NCBI RefSeq assembly: GCF_009807095.1
Contig: NZ_WUCC01000004.1
Coordinates: 310,001-374,000 of the forward strand
DNA from: Rathayibacter sp. VKM Ac-2754
GTDB taxonomy: Bacteria > Actinomycetota > Actinomycetes > Actinomycetales > Microbacteriaceae
DNA: 64,000 nucleotides
Direction of reading: 5' to 3'
Of this stretch, positions 14,619 to 24,278 are shown piece after piece. The translations under genes were made by a program, and so were the position numbers. The stretch's first letter is position 1, and each line of letters begins with the position of its first letter. The notes under the pieces are model-generated. The model ran no database searches and was not told the origin of the DNA. It saw only the letters and a program-made list of their open reading frames with translations.

Positions 14619-17600
14619 TCAGCGGCCCGTCACTCCCGCCAGCCCGAAGCGGAAGACGAGCCGCCCGTCGCGCGGCCGCACCAGGTACTCCGGATGCGGC
14701 CGCGCGCCCCAGGAGTCGTCCCCCGCGACTCCGCGCCGCCGGAGCGCCGGACGGAGGACCGTCCGCTGCACCGGCGGCAGCTCGTTCGGGTGCTGCGCGT
14801 TCTCGATCTCGTACGGCGTCCACGGCAGTGCCGAGAACTCCATCCCGTCATCGCTGTCGAGGCGCAGCCCCCAGCCGTCGTCGTCGGTGACCTCGGCCCA
14901 GCGCACTCCCGTGCGGCTGCCCGACTCCTGAGGCTTGAGGTACGGAGGCAGCTCGCGCGCGACCTCGCTCTGCCAGACGTCGAGGCGCGCCCCGAGCCGA
15001 CGGTCGGAGTAGCACTCGTCGGGTCCGTCGCCGTACCAGCGGAGCCGGTGGGCGTCGGCAGTCGTGGTGAGCTGCATGCCGAACTCGGGCAGGTCGGGCA
15101 GGGCGTCGGGGACGTCCATCGCGACCGTGACCTCGATCCGCCCGTCGCCGGTCACCCGGTAGTCGACGTCGCAGGTCGTGCGCGGGGTGGTCGGCAGCTC
15201 GTAGGTGAAGCCGACGGTGACGGCGGTGTCGTCGGAGGAGACGCGCGCGGTCCGCAGCGCGTCGCCGGCGACCCGCGCGTAGCGGCTCGCCAGCAGCCAC
15301 TGGCCGTCCTCGAACGGCCCGCCCCAGCCCCGCTCGTTCGACGTCGGGGCGTGCCAGAACGACGGCATCGGGATGGACGTGAGCATCTCCCGCCCGCCCT
15401 CGGCGCCTCCGCCCCACCGGTACGACATCAGACCGCCGTGCAGGCGCGAGAAGAGGACGCTGAAGCCCTCGCCCCGCACGCCCACGTTGTGCGTGCCGTC
15501 GATGATCTCGGGGAGCGGCGCCCTGGCGACGGACGGTCGGCCCGCCACCCGGAGGACGTGCTGACCGCGGGCGACGACGTGACCGGGCTCGGCCCAGCGG
15601 GTCCCGACCGCGAGCCGCAGCTCGACGTCGACGGTGTACTCGCCCGGCAGCTCCGGCACGGGCACCGGAGTCGCGCAGCGCTCCGTCGATCCGGGAGCGA
15701 CCGCCGTCTCGAGCGGCCGGACGGCGAGCTCCCTGCCCTCCCGCCGCAGGGTGACGACGGCGTCGTACTCGGAGGACGGGGTCGACAGCAGCCGGTTCTC
15801 GATCACGATCCCGTCGGCCGACACCTCGACGCGGAACGGCTGGTAGAGGTGCGCCACCTCCTGCAGCTTGGGCGTAGGAGTGCGATCGGCGAAGAGGATC
15901 CCGTTGCCGCTGAAGTCGCCGTCGTGCGGCGCCTCTCCGCTGTCGCCGCCGTAGCCGAGGTAGGACCGCCCGTGCCGGTCGACCATCGGGATCGCCTGGT
16001 CGGCGAAGTCCCAGATGAACCCGCCCTGGAACAGCGGCTCGCGGTACGCCAGGTCGAGGTAGCGGTCGACCGCGCCGAACGAGTTGCCCATCGCGTGCGC
16101 GTACTCGCAGAGGATGAGCGGCTTGTCGCGGTGCTCGGCGAGGTAGCCCTCGACCTCGGCGGCCGAGGTGTACATCTGGCTGACGACGTCGGTCGTGTCG
16201 GGGTAGCGGGAGTCCCAGTGCACGCCCTCGTAGTGCACGGGCCGGTCGTCGACCTCGCGGAACCAGTCCGAGAGATCGCGCAGGACGCTGCCGCCGAACG
16301 ACTCGTTGCCGAGCGACCACATCACCACGCTCGGGTGGTTCTTGTCGCGCTCGACGAGGCTCCGCGCGCGGTCGCGCAGCGCGGGGATCCAGCGGCCGTC
16401 GTCGCCGGGCACCGCCTCCGCGACGGGGGCGCCGAGGTAGCGGACGCGGTCCCACAGCCCGTGCGTCTCGAGGTTCATCTCGTCGATCACGAGGAAGCCG
16501 TACTCGTCGGCGAGCTCGTAGAAGAACGAGTTGTTGGGGTAGTGGCTGGTGCGGATGGCGTTCACGCCCGTCCGCTTGAGGATCCGCAGATCCTCCTCCG
16601 TCTGCTCGCGGGTGACGACGCGGCCCTCGAGGCCGAACTCGTGCCGGTTCACGCCGAAGAAGACGACGCGCCGGCCGTTCAGGCGCAGCACCCCCTCCTC
16701 GATCGCGAAGCGGCGGAGCCCGACCGCCTGCGGGATCACCTCGGTGATCTCGCCGTCGGCGTCCTGCACGCGCACGACGAGCCGGTGGAGGTAGGGGTCC
16801 TCCGGGCTCCAGAGGCGCGGCGCGTCGAGACGGATGCTGTGCAGCCCGTCGCCGTCGCGGCGCAGCTCGCCGACCCCCTCGAGCTCGATGCTCGCCGAGC
16901 CGTCGCCGTCGAGGCGCAGCTCGACGACGATCTCGGCGGAGCCCTCCTCGACGACGGTGGTGACGCGGAGGTCCTCGACGTGCACCCGCGGTCGGCGCAG
17001 CAGCACCACGTCGCGGAAGATCCCCGAGAAGCGGAAGAAGTCCTGGTCCTCGAGCCACGAGCCGCTCGACCACTTGACCACCTGCGCGGCCAGCGTGTTG
17101 CGGCCGGGCACGAGGGCGTCGGTCAGGTCGAACTCGGCGGGCGAGAAGCTGTCGGCCGAGAAGCCGAGGTACGTGCCGTTCAGCCACAGCGCGATGGCGC
17201 TCTCGGCGCCGCGCACGTCGAGCGCGATCCGCTCGCCGGGCGCGACGGGTGCGTCGAGCTCGAACACCGTCAGGTAGGACGCGACCGGGTTGAAGCGCTC
17301 GGGGGCCTGCCCGGGCCCGATCGCCTCCCGCCCGTCCCACGGGTACTGCGTGTTCACGTACTGCGGGCGGTCGTAGCCGTGCAGCTGGATGTGCGCGGGC
17401 ACGGGGATCAGGTCCCAGTCGCCCGCGTCGAACCCCGGCTGCTCGAAGCCGGGGATCGTGCCGGAGGGATCGGTCGCGTAGTGGATCCGCCACAGCCCGT
17501 TCAGCGACTGCTCGAACGAGCTGACGCCGCTCCGGGCCTCCGCCTCGGAGCGGAACCAGCGGTGGTCGGAGTGGGCGGGCCGGCGGTTCTCGGCGAAGAA

Positions 17601-17678
17601 GCCGGGGTCGGACAGGCGCGCGGGGTCGAATCCGGAGCCGCGTGCCGAGCCCTGCTCCGGGACCTGCGCGAGGCTCAC
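14619..17678 (-). CDS. Beta-galactosidase, GH2 (LacZ-like)
   Basis: A 1019-residue cytoplasmic enzyme, the same size as E. coli LacZ. The N-terminal jelly-roll has NGLWRIHYATDP and QYPWDGRE, followed by Ig-like domains, a TIM barrel (about 330-620) with NRHEFGLEGRVV, the acid/base Glu459 in WSLGNES and the nucleophile Glu525 in LILCEYAHAMGNSFG, and a C-terminal beta-sandwich domain that ends FRFGLAGVTGR. It hydrolyses beta-galactosides brought in by the ABC importer encoded just upstream. The GTG start at 17678 overlaps the stop of the upstream permease gene (GTGA), so translation is coupled. No signal peptide. Confidence 0.92.
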   Translation of the reverse strand: MSLAQVPEQGSARGSGFDPARLSDPGFFAENRRPAHSDHRWFRSEAEARSGVSSFEQSLNGLWRIHYATDPSGTIPGFEQPGFDAGDWDLIPVPAHIQLHGYDRPQYVNTQYPWDGREAIGPGQAPERFNPVASYLTVFELDAPVAPGERIALDVRGAESAIALWLNGTYLGFSADSFSPAEFDLTDALVPGRNTLAAQVVKWSSGSWLEDQDFFRFSGIFRDVVLLRRPRVHVEDLRVTTVVEEGSAEIVVELRLDGDGSASIELEGVGELRRDGDGLHSIRLDAPRLWSPEDPYLHRLVVRVQDADGEITEVIPQAVGLRRFAIEEGVLRLNGRRVVFFGVNRHEFGLEGRVVTREQTEEDLRILKRTGVNAIRTSHYPNNSFFYELADEYGFLVIDEMNLETHGLWDRVRYLGAPVAEAVPGDDGRWIPALRDRARSLVERDKNHPSVVMWSLGNESFGGSVLRDLSDWFREVDDRPVHYEGVHWDSRYPDTTDVVSQMYTSAAEVEGYLAEHRDKPLILCEYAHAMGNSFGAVDRYLDLAYREPLFQGGFIWDFADQAIPMVDRHGRSYLGYGGDSGEAPHDGDFSGNGILFADRTPTPKLQEVAHLYQPFRVEVSADGIVIENRLLSTPSSEYDAVVTLRREGRELAVRPLETAVAPGSTERCATPVPVPELPGEYTVDVELRLAVGTRWAEPGHVVARGQHVLRVAGRPSVARAPLPEIIDGTHNVGVRGEGFSVLFSRLHGGLMSYRWGGGAEGGREMLTSIPMPSFWHAPTSNERGWGGPFEDGQWLLASRYARVAGDALRTARVSSDDTAVTVGFTYELPTTPRTTCDVDYRVTGDGRIEVTVAMDVPDALPDLPEFGMQLTTTADAHRLRWYGDGPDECYSDRRLGARLDVWQSEVARELPPYLKPQESGSRTGVRWAEVTDDDGWGLRLDSDDGMEFSALPWTPYEIENAQHPNELPPVQRTVLRPALRRRGVAGDDSWGARPHPEYLVRPRDGRLVFRFGLAGVTGR

Positions 17679-18601
17679 TTGATCGCTCCGGTGATGCCCT
17701 CGGCGAACGAGCGCTGCAGGATCATGAAGACGATCACGGTGGGCACCGAGGCCAGGAACACGGCGAGCATGAGGATGCCGTAGTCGACCACGTAGCCGGC
17801 GCTGAGGTTCGAGATCAGCATCGGCATGGTCTGGAAGTCGTTGTTCACCAGGATCACCTTGGGCCAGAGGAAGTTGTTCCACGCGGTCATGAACGTGATG
17901 ACCGCGGCCGCCGCGTAGGTCGACTTCATCGACGGCAGGTAGATCTTCGCGAAGATGCCCAGCTCGCTCACTCCGTCGATCCGCGCGGCCTCGATGATCT
18001 CGTGCGGGAACGACCGCGACGCCTGGCGGAACAGCAGGATGAGGAACGGCGTCGAGACGGCGGGGATGACGACCGCGGCCAGCGAGTTGATCATCCCGAG
18101 CTCGGCGAAGACCTGGAAGAGCGGGATCATGGTCGCCGCGAACGGGATCATGATGGCGATGAGGAGGACCGCCATCACGAAGTCCTTCGCCCGCGAGTGG
18201 AAGACCTCGAAGCCGTAGCCGGCGATCGAGCAGACGATGAGCGCGAGCGCCGTGGTGCCCACCGCCACCGTCAGCGAGTTCCACATCGCCGCGCCCACGT
18301 CCTGCAGCTCGAGCAGCCCCACGAGGTTGTCGATCAGCGCGGTGCCGGGGATGAGGCGGGAGTCGAGCACGTCCTGGCTGGTGTTCGTCGCCGAGACGGC
18401 CATGAAGTACAGCGGGAAGATCGAGAAGACGGCGAAGATCCCCAGGAACACGTACTTCGGCAGGCCTCGCAGTCGAGCCACGGCCGAGACGGAGCGGACC
18501 GGTGCGGTCGGCGGCCGGTTGTCGGGGGACTCCGTCTCGGGGAGGGCGAGGACGGGATCGGTCACGGGCAGGGTGCGGACGGGATCAGTCACGCTTGTCA
18601 C
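17675..18601 (-). CDS. Carbohydrate ABC transporter permease (MalG/CUT1 type)
   Basis: A 308-residue inner-membrane permease with six predicted helices. The EAA loop reads EAARIDGVSELGIFAKIYLP and the tail ILQRSFAEGITGAIK is typical of MalG-type subunits. It has a 45-residue proline-rich N-terminal extension before the first helix. The start overlaps the 3' end of the MalF-type gene by 17 bp. No ATPase gene is in the operon; CUT1 systems of actinobacteria commonly share an MsiK-type ATPase encoded elsewhere. Confidence 0.92.
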   Translation of the reverse strand: MTSVTDPVRTLPVTDPVLALPETESPDNRPPTAPVRSVSAVARLRGLPKYVFLGIFAVFSIFPLYFMAVSATNTSQDVLDSRLIPGTALIDNLVGLLELQDVGAAMWNSLTVAVGTTALALIVCSIAGYGFEVFHSRAKDFVMAVLLIAIMIPFAATMIPLFQVFAELGMINSLAAVVIPAVSTPFLILLFRQASRSFPHEIIEAARIDGVSELGIFAKIYLPSMKSTYAAAAVITFMTAWNNFLWPKVILVNNDFQTMPMLISNLSAGYVVDYGILMLAVFLASVPTVIVFMILQRSFAEGITGAIK

Positions 18602-19541
18602 CGACTTTCAGCTGGGCGAACGCGAGGATCGCGACGAGGATGAGGATCACGTACGACAGCGCGGACGCGTAGCCGAAGTTCGGGTTCTTCAGGAACGAGA
18701 CCTCGTAGAGGTAGTGCGACATCGACATCGTCGTGTACGCCGGGCCTCCCCTGGTCAGGGCCCACGATTCGTCGAAGAGCTGCAGAGTGCCGTTGGTCGA
18801 CATGATCGCCGTGAGCAGGATGATCGGCTTGAGCTGCGGGATCGTGACGTGCCAGAAGGTCTGGAGCGCGTTCGCGCCGTCCATCTTCGCCGCCTCGATG
18901 CTCGAGTAGTCGACGTTCTGCAGGGCGGCCAGGTAGAAGACCATGTTGTAGCCGGTCCAGCGCCAGAGCAGCCCCAGGATGATGACGAACCGCGCGGTGT
19001 CGGGGTTGCCGAGCCAGTTGACGGGCGAGTCGAGGATGCCGATGCCCGTCAGCACGTCGTTGACGAAGCCGTCGTTGGCGAAGAGCGTGCGGAAGACGAG
19101 CGAGTAGGCGACCAGCGAGACCGCGCACGGCAGGAAGATCGCGGTGCGCCAGAAGGTCTTGTACTTCAGCGTGCGGCTGTTGAGCAGGTTGGCCAGCACC
19201 AGTGCGAGGACCAGCATCACCGGCACCTGGATGAGCAGGTAGACGAAGGTGTTCTGCAGCGTCAGGAGGAAGATCTCGTCCTGCAGCAGCCGCTCGTAGT
19301 TGAGCCAGAACGGCTCGGCGAACGAGAGGTTCGCCCCGCGCCCGGTCTGCAGGGAGAGCAGGAACGCCTGCGCCATCGGCAGGAAGCTGACCAGCAGGAT
19401 CAGCAGCGACGCGGGCAGGAGGAAGGCCCAGCCGGTGAGGCTGCGCCGGCGCGCGCCGGTCATCCGGCGCGCGCGGTGCAGATCGCGCTGCCGCTGAGGG
19501 GGGACGCGCGGCTTGGGACGCGGTGGGGCGGAGGTGGTCAC
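18585..19541 (-). CDS. Carbohydrate ABC transporter permease (MalF/CUT1 type)
   Basis: A 318-residue permease with helices from about residue 35 (TGWAFLLPASLLILLVSFLP) to the C-terminus and the EAA loop EAAKMDGANALQTFWHVTIP. It pairs with the MalG-type subunit encoded next. The GTG at 19541 is used because it follows the intergenic hairpin at a normal distance; ATG 19463, 26 codons later and just before the first helix, is an alternative because neither start has a strong ribosome binding site. Confidence 0.9.
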   Translation of the reverse strand: MTTSAPPRPKPRVPPQRQRDLHRARRMTGARRRSLTGWAFLLPASLLILLVSFLPMAQAFLLSLQTGRGANLSFAEPFWLNYERLLQDEIFLLTLQNTFVYLLIQVPVMLVLALVLANLLNSRTLKYKTFWRTAIFLPCAVSLVAYSLVFRTLFANDGFVNDVLTGIGILDSPVNWLGNPDTARFVIILGLLWRWTGYNMVFYLAALQNVDYSSIEAAKMDGANALQTFWHVTIPQLKPIILLTAIMSTNGTLQLFDESWALTRGGPAYTTMSMSHYLYEVSFLKNPNFGYASALSYVILILVAILAFAQLKVGDKRD

Positions 19542-19579
19542 GGGCGACTCGCATTCTCGGAGAGAGGGAAGAGGAGGGA

Positions 19580-19613
19580 CCGGGCCGGGGAGGTGGCGGC
19601 CTCCCCGGCCCGG
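19580..19613 (-). terminator. Intra-operon stem-loop after the binding-protein gene
   Basis: Perfect 14-bp arms (CCGGGCCGGGGAGG and its complement) with a 6-nt loop, 9 bp beyond the stop at 19622. Position and strength suit a 3' mRNA stabiliser or partial terminator that keeps the binding protein more abundant than the permeases. Confidence 0.7.
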
Positions 19614-19621
19614 AGACGCGG

Positions 19622-20938
19622 TCAGCTCATCGCGAACTCGACGTTGGCCTGCGCATCCTCGAGCGCCGTGGCAGGGTCGGCGCCTCCGATGATCTGCGTG
19701 ATCGCCGCGCTGACGGCGTCGCGACCCTCGTAGTAGTACGCACCGGTGTTGTTGCTGGGCACCTCGGCGCCGAACTCGGCGACCTCCGCGAAGATCGGCT
19801 GGCCGGCGAAGAACTCGTTCGGCTGCTCGTAGGCCGCGGAGGAGCCGGCGGGGAGCCAGTTCGCGACGGCGCCCGACTTGGGGAGGATCGTGTCGTAGAG
19901 CTCGGTGGAGCCGGCGAAGGTCGCGGCGAGGAAGTCGGTCGCGAGCTCGGTGTCGGCGTTCGAGCTGATCGCCCACGACGATCCGCCGCTGGCCGTGTAG
20001 TTCGTCGCGCCCGAGATGCCGTCGAGCGAGGGCACGTTCGTGATCGCCCACTTGCCGGCCTGGTCCTCGGCGGTCTGGATGGAGCCGACGATCCAGATGC
20101 CCTGCATCGTGCCGCCGACGGAGCCGTTCACGAAGGTGCCGAGGTACTCGTCCCACGAGTTGACCTCGACGTAGACGCCCGACGTGACGAGCTCCTTGTA
20201 GACGTCGATCGCCGCGAGCAGCGCGTCGTTGTCGGTGATGGTGGGGTTGCCCTCGTCGTCGAAGAGGCTGGCGCCGGCGCTCTGCAGCATCATCATGATC
20301 GTGTCGGAGGATCCGGCCTGACCGGACATCAGCGGCGAACCGGTCTTCGCCAGGACGTCCTTGCCCTTGGTGATGAACTCGTCCCAGGTGATGTCGGTGA
20401 AGTCGTCGATCGTGTAGCCGGCCGCCTCGAGGACGTCGGTGCGCAGCGCCGTGACGGCGGTGCCCGAGTCGAACGGCACGCCGTAGTTGACGTCGTCGAG
20501 CGTCGAGTAGGCGGTGACCGCTTCCGGGAACTCCGAGAAGTCGACCGCGTCGGCGGACACCTCGGTGAACACCTCGGGGTAGTTGACGAGGTTCTTCTGG
20601 AACGCGTTGTTCTGCATCAGGAAGATGTCGGGCAGCTCCTCGTACTGCTGCGACTGCGCGAGCGTCGTGAGCTTGGGCTGGAGGTCGTCCCACGGCGTCT
20701 CGACGATGTCGAGCTCGAAGTCGGGGTTGTCCTTCTGGTAGATCTTCTCGGCCTCTTCGAGCGCCGCGATGTTGAACGTGGGGTCCCAGGCCCAGACGGT
20801 GAGCTTCTGGTCGCCGTCTCCCTCTCCGCCTCCGGAGGAGGACGAGCCACCGCCGCCGGCCGCGCAGGCGCTCAGGGCGAGGGTGAGGGGCAGGGCGATG
20901 GCCACGGCTGTCGTGACCTTCTTCGTGAATGTGCGCAA
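19622..20938 (-). CDS. ABC sugar-binding lipoprotein (CUT1, extracellular)
   Basis: A 438-residue solute-binding protein with a lipoprotein signal peptide: basic MRTFTKKV, hydrophobic core, lipobox LSAC with Cys25, then a Gly/Ser linker. The mature part starts KLTVWAWDPTFN and keeps the class I fold signature of family 1 binding proteins (LPDIFLMQNNAFQ, YGVPFDSGTAVTALRTDVL). It delivers the substrate, probably galactose-containing oligosaccharides given the GH2 and GH43 neighbours, to the two permeases. It is followed by a strong stem-loop. Confidence 0.9.
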   Translation of the reverse strand: MRTFTKKVTTAVAIALPLTLALSACAAGGGGSSSSGGGEGDGDQKLTVWAWDPTFNIAALEEAEKIYQKDNPDFELDIVETPWDDLQPKLTTLAQSQQYEELPDIFLMQNNAFQKNLVNYPEVFTEVSADAVDFSEFPEAVTAYSTLDDVNYGVPFDSGTAVTALRTDVLEAAGYTIDDFTDITWDEFITKGKDVLAKTGSPLMSGQAGSSDTIMMMLQSAGASLFDDEGNPTITDNDALLAAIDVYKELVTSGVYVEVNSWDEYLGTFVNGSVGGTMQGIWIVGSIQTAEDQAGKWAITNVPSLDGISGATNYTASGGSSWAISSNADTELATDFLAATFAGSTELYDTILPKSGAVANWLPAGSSAAYEQPNEFFAGQPIFAEVAEFGAEVPSNNTGAYYYEGRDAVSAAITQIIGGADPATALEDAQANVEFAMS

Positions 20939-21033
20939 AGTGATCTGTTCCTTCTGTGGTTGCAGGGTGGATGGGTGCAGGTGGGGATGGGGCGGGGACG
21001 CGCCCGGTCACCGGGCGCGAGCGGGAAGGCGGG

Positions 21034-24000
21034 TCAGCCGAGCGGCTTCCAGGGGCCGTAGGGATCGCCGGGCGCCTGGTTGCGGGTCCACCACTTGGCC
21101 TGGAACCGCTTCCCCTGGTGGACGACGATCTCGCCGGTGTCGAAGATCCGCGAGGCCGTCCAGACGGCGGTGCCGTCGGGCGCGGTCGTGATCTGCTGCC
21201 AGGGTCCGTTGACGTCGCCCGGGGTCTGGTTCTTCGAGTACCAGGAGGCGCGCCACTCGGAGCCGGTGAAGAGGACGCTGTCGCCCTTCTGGTAGACCGC
21301 GGTGGCGCTCCAGGCGGCGAGGACCCTCACGTCCAGACGCGCCTGGACTCCCGCACTGCCGGTGGCGAGGAGGCGGGGGACGACGGCCACGGTGGCCGTC
21401 TTTTCTCCGGCGGTCCTCGTGTCGAACCCGCTGACCTGGTAGTCGGCGGCGGCCAGGACCCGCGTCGTGCCGTCGGCGAGCGTCGCGGTGACGACGATCG
21501 ATGCGGGATCGAACGCCGCTCCCACCGGCGCCAGGATCGTCGACGGAGCGACGACGATCGAGCGGACCGCCGAGACCAGCGCGGCGCGAGCCGCCTCCAG
21601 CCGCGAGACGGCCTCGTCGACCGCGGCCTGAGGAGCGGGGCCGGCGAGCACCGCCTCGGCGTTCGCGCGGGCCGCGGCGAAGGGCGCCCAGCTGTCGGCC
21701 GTGACGCTGTCGGCAATGATCCCGGCCGTGTCGGCGACGAGCGCGCTCAGCGCGGCGGTGTCGACGCTCCGCTGACGCAGCGCGAGCGCATCGACGGTGA
21801 CGTTCCGACCGCCGGCGCCGGTCGCGAGGATCGCGACCCGGGCCGTGCCCGCCGGGAGGGCGAACTCGCTCGAGGTGACGTCGGCCCATCCGCTGGTCGC
21901 GGGCAGGTCGGTGACGTGCTCGATCCCGTCGGCCCCGGTGACGACGATCCGCGCCGACGAGAGCCCGCCCGGGTTGTCCACCCGAGCCGAGAGGCCGTAG
22001 ACGCCGGCCGGCACCTCGTTCTCCTGCTGCACGCCGCCCGAGAAGGCCTGCGCCGCACCGAGGCGGAGGGCGAAGCGCGACCCGTCCGCCCCGGGGGAGG
22101 GGTTCGAGACGAAGCCGGTGGTCGAGGAGGACGGGTCGGTGACCTGCGTCCAGCCGGTGACCGTGCTGACGGCGATCCGGTCGGCGGCGAAGTCGGGGTT
22201 CAGGATCCAGTTGTTGCCGGCTCCCACCTCCCACTCGCCGGTGCGGGCGTTCAGCTCCCACTCGCTGAGGGAGTTGAAGCGCACGTCGGCGTCCGTCCCG
22301 CTGAGCGGCACCCACTGGTTGTAGCCGAGGCCGTTCCAGGCGAAATCGGCCCAGCGGTCGCCGGCGTAGATCACCGTGTCCTGCTCGGTGCCCTGCACGG
22401 TGAGGAAGAAGCCGCTCTGGGTGACGTGGCTGTAGTCCTTCTCGGTGCCGGGGAGCACGTACATGCTCGAGTAGGGCCCCTGGATCCGCCCCTCGAGCGA
22501 GCGCACGAGGTAGGTCTGCGAGGTGTTCCAGCCGTGCAGGTCGGAGCTGGCGACGTAGTACTGGCCGTCCAGCTTGAACATCGCGTTGCCCTCGCGGCCC
22601 GCGCCGCGGTAGACCTCGACGGCGGTCTCGACCGACAGGGAGTCGGCGTCGCTGATCTTCCCGACGTAGGTGCGGCTGCGTCCGTCGCGGTACGAGAAGA
22701 CGAGGTAGTCGGAGCCGTCGTCGTCGGTGAAGACGGTCTGGTCGCCGGTGCCCTGGTTCCAGCCGGGCTTGTTCGGGTTCTCGTAGACGCCGGGGATGTG
22801 CGTCTGCAGGTTCGCGTACTCGAAGTCGGCGGTGGGCGAGTCGCCGCTGAGGAAGAGGACTCCCGCGTTGCTGACCCGGGCGGGGTCGGGGCTCTCGAAC
22901 TGCGTGAGCAGCACGTAGCGTCCGGTGCTCTCGTTGTAGGCGACGCCGAGGCGGCCGATCCAGACGGCGTCGGCGAGGGTCTCCATGTCCGAGAAGTAGC
23001 TGCCGGTGACGTCCTTCGACGTCGGGATGTGCAGCGCGGTGTCCCTCGTCGCGACGTCGTTCTCGAAGGTCCAGTTCACGAGGTCGTCGGAGGAGTAGGC
23101 GGTGACCGCGACGAAGTCGACCTCGCCGGCCCGCGTGTAGGTGCGGGTGGGGTTGTCGTAGTAGAGCTGCGAGCCCGTGTACTCGACGCCGTACCAGTAG
23201 TAGCGGTCGCCGAAGCGGAAGATGCCGCCGCCCTGCGAGAAGATCGGGTCGCCCGCGGTGTCGAGCCAGAAGCGGTTGTTCTCGATGGTCTCGAGGCTGC
23301 CGTTCGACAGGGGCTCGAGCGCGGCGGCGGTGGCCTGGAGTCCGTTCTTCGCGGCGACCACGGCCGCGGCGGTGGCGCTCGGGTCGTCGAGGACCTCTCC
23401 GGCGGTCACCGTCGCTGCGGCGAACGGCGCCCACGAGGCGGCCGTGTAGGCGGAGGGGACGCGGGTCCGGTACTGGTCGAGCATCTCGCGCAGGCCCGAG
23501 ATCCGCACCAGGGCGTCCTCGGCCGCCTCGAGCTCGGCCAGGGCGGCGGTCAGCTCGGCGTCGGTGGAGGCGGCGGCGTCGCGCACGGCGGTCGCGCGGG
23601 CGACGACGCTCGAGAAGCCGGCCCAGGAGTCGGCGGTGACGTCGTCGGCGCCGACGGCGCTCACCCGGTCGAGCGCCGCGGTGAGCCGTTCGCGCTCGTC
23701 GACCGGCACGGTGGCCGTGAACTCGGCGGAGGCGTGGTTGATGTAGCCGACGGTGACCACGCGGAGGAGGTGGTCGCCGGGCTCGAGGCCCGTGTGGCTG
23801 AAGATCGGCACCGTCGTGGTCGACCGGGCGCCGCGGTAGTCGGCCGAGCCGACCTTGACGCCGTCGACGAAGACGTCGGCGGTGCCGTTGGTCGTGGCCT
23901 TGCGTCCCGAGAGCGAGACGGTCTCTCCCGTGAAGGGGATCTCGAACGCGGCGCCGCCCGTCGCCCACGTGTGCGTGCTGTTCTTCGCCCAGTCGCCCTC

Positions 24001-24177
24001 GTAGAAGGTCTTCAGGGCGGTGCCGCGCACGGTGGTCGTGTCCGAGAAGGCGACCGTGGTGGTCTGCACCTCGGCGGCCGCTGCCGGCGCCGTCTGTCCG
24101 GCGAGCACGAGCAGTCCTGCGAGCAGTGCGGCCATCAGGCCGTGCAGTCGCCTCGGCGCCGTCGTGGGTCGAGTCAT
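21034..24177 (-). CDS. Secreted GH43 enzyme, exo-beta-1,3-galactanase-like (GH43_24), with FIVAR-like and CBM5/12-like modules
   Basis: A 1047-residue secreted protein with a signal peptide ending AAAAEV near residue 35. Modules in order: a beta-sandwich (36-155), two FIVAR-like helical repeats (157-290; AWAPF/SWAPFAAA pattern), a GH43 catalytic domain (about 300-670), a CBM-like sandwich (680-800), another FIVAR-like repeat (810-870), an Ig-like domain (875-945) and two CBM5/12-like modules (AAWSATAVYQKGD...GPWQQ and AVWTASRIFDTGE...GPWKPL). The start of the catalytic domain, GGGIFRFGDRYYWYGVEY, resembles subfamily GH43_24, where a His-Gly-Gly-Gly type segment replaces the usual Asp-Pro. It would trim galactan side chains outside the cell before uptake by the adjacent importer. 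Confidence 0.82.
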   Translation of the reverse strand: MTRPTTAPRRLHGLMAALLAGLLVLAGQTAPAAAAEVQTTTVAFSDTTTVRGTALKTFYEGDWAKNSTHTWATGGAAFEIPFTGETVSLSGRKATTNGTADVFVDGVKVGSADYRGARSTTTVPIFSHTGLEPGDHLLRVVTVGYINHASAEFTATVPVDERERLTAALDRVSAVGADDVTADSWAGFSSVVARATAVRDAAASTDAELTAALAELEAAEDALVRISGLREMLDQYRTRVPSAYTAASWAPFAAATVTAGEVLDDPSATAAAVVAAKNGLQATAAALEPLSNGSLETIENNRFWLDTAGDPIFSQGGGIFRFGDRYYWYGVEYTGSQLYYDNPTRTYTRAGEVDFVAVTAYSSDDLVNWTFENDVATRDTALHIPTSKDVTGSYFSDMETLADAVWIGRLGVAYNESTGRYVLLTQFESPDPARVSNAGVLFLSGDSPTADFEYANLQTHIPGVYENPNKPGWNQGTGDQTVFTDDDGSDYLVFSYRDGRSRTYVGKISDADSLSVETAVEVYRGAGREGNAMFKLDGQYYVASSDLHGWNTSQTYLVRSLEGRIQGPYSSMYVLPGTEKDYSHVTQSGFFLTVQGTEQDTVIYAGDRWADFAWNGLGYNQWVPLSGTDADVRFNSLSEWELNARTGEWEVGAGNNWILNPDFAADRIAVSTVTGWTQVTDPSSSTTGFVSNPSPGADGSRFALRLGAAQAFSGGVQQENEVPAGVYGLSARVDNPGGLSSARIVVTGADGIEHVTDLPATSGWADVTSSEFALPAGTARVAILATGAGGRNVTVDALALRQRSVDTAALSALVADTAGIIADSVTADSWAPFAAARANAEAVLAGPAPQAAVDEAVSRLEAARAALVSAVRSIVVAPSTILAPVGAAFDPASIVVTATLADGTTRVLAAADYQVSGFDTRTAGEKTATVAVVPRLLATGSAGVQARLDVRVLAAWSATAVYQKGDSVLFTGSEWRASWYSKNQTPGDVNGPWQQITTAPDGTAVWTASRIFDTGEIVVHQGKRFQAKWWTRNQAPGDPYGPWKPLG

Positions 24178-24205
24178 GGAGATCCTCCGTCATCGCAGGT
24201 TCACA

Positions 24206-24225
24206 GTGATACAGCGCTGTACCAC
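24206..24225 (-). promoter_or_regulatory. LacI-type operator in front of the galactan operon
   Basis: GTGATACAGCGCTGTACCAC has a perfect 12-bp core TACAGCGCTGTA and central CG, typical of LacI-family sites. It lies just downstream of the -10 box, where a repressor would block transcription. Confidence 0.75.
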
Positions 24226-24232
24226 GGAGGTG

Positions 24233-24271
24233 AATCTAGACCCGGCGACGCCGACTTGGCAAGAAGCGCTT
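24233..24271 (-). promoter_or_regulatory. Promoter of the galactan operon with a second AAGCGCTT site
   Basis: On the minus strand, -35 TTGCCA (24257-24262) and -10 TAGATT (24233-24238) are 18 bp apart. The palindrome AAGCGCTT (24264-24271) touches the upstream edge of the -35 box and may be an auxiliary operator. Confidence 0.6.
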
Positions 24272-24278
24272 TCCCGCC

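Noticed and set aside
14694-17783. 1029-codon frame antisense to the GH2 gene
   Set aside because: Low-complexity composition typical of a complementary-strand shadow; the opposite strand encodes complete LacZ motifs.
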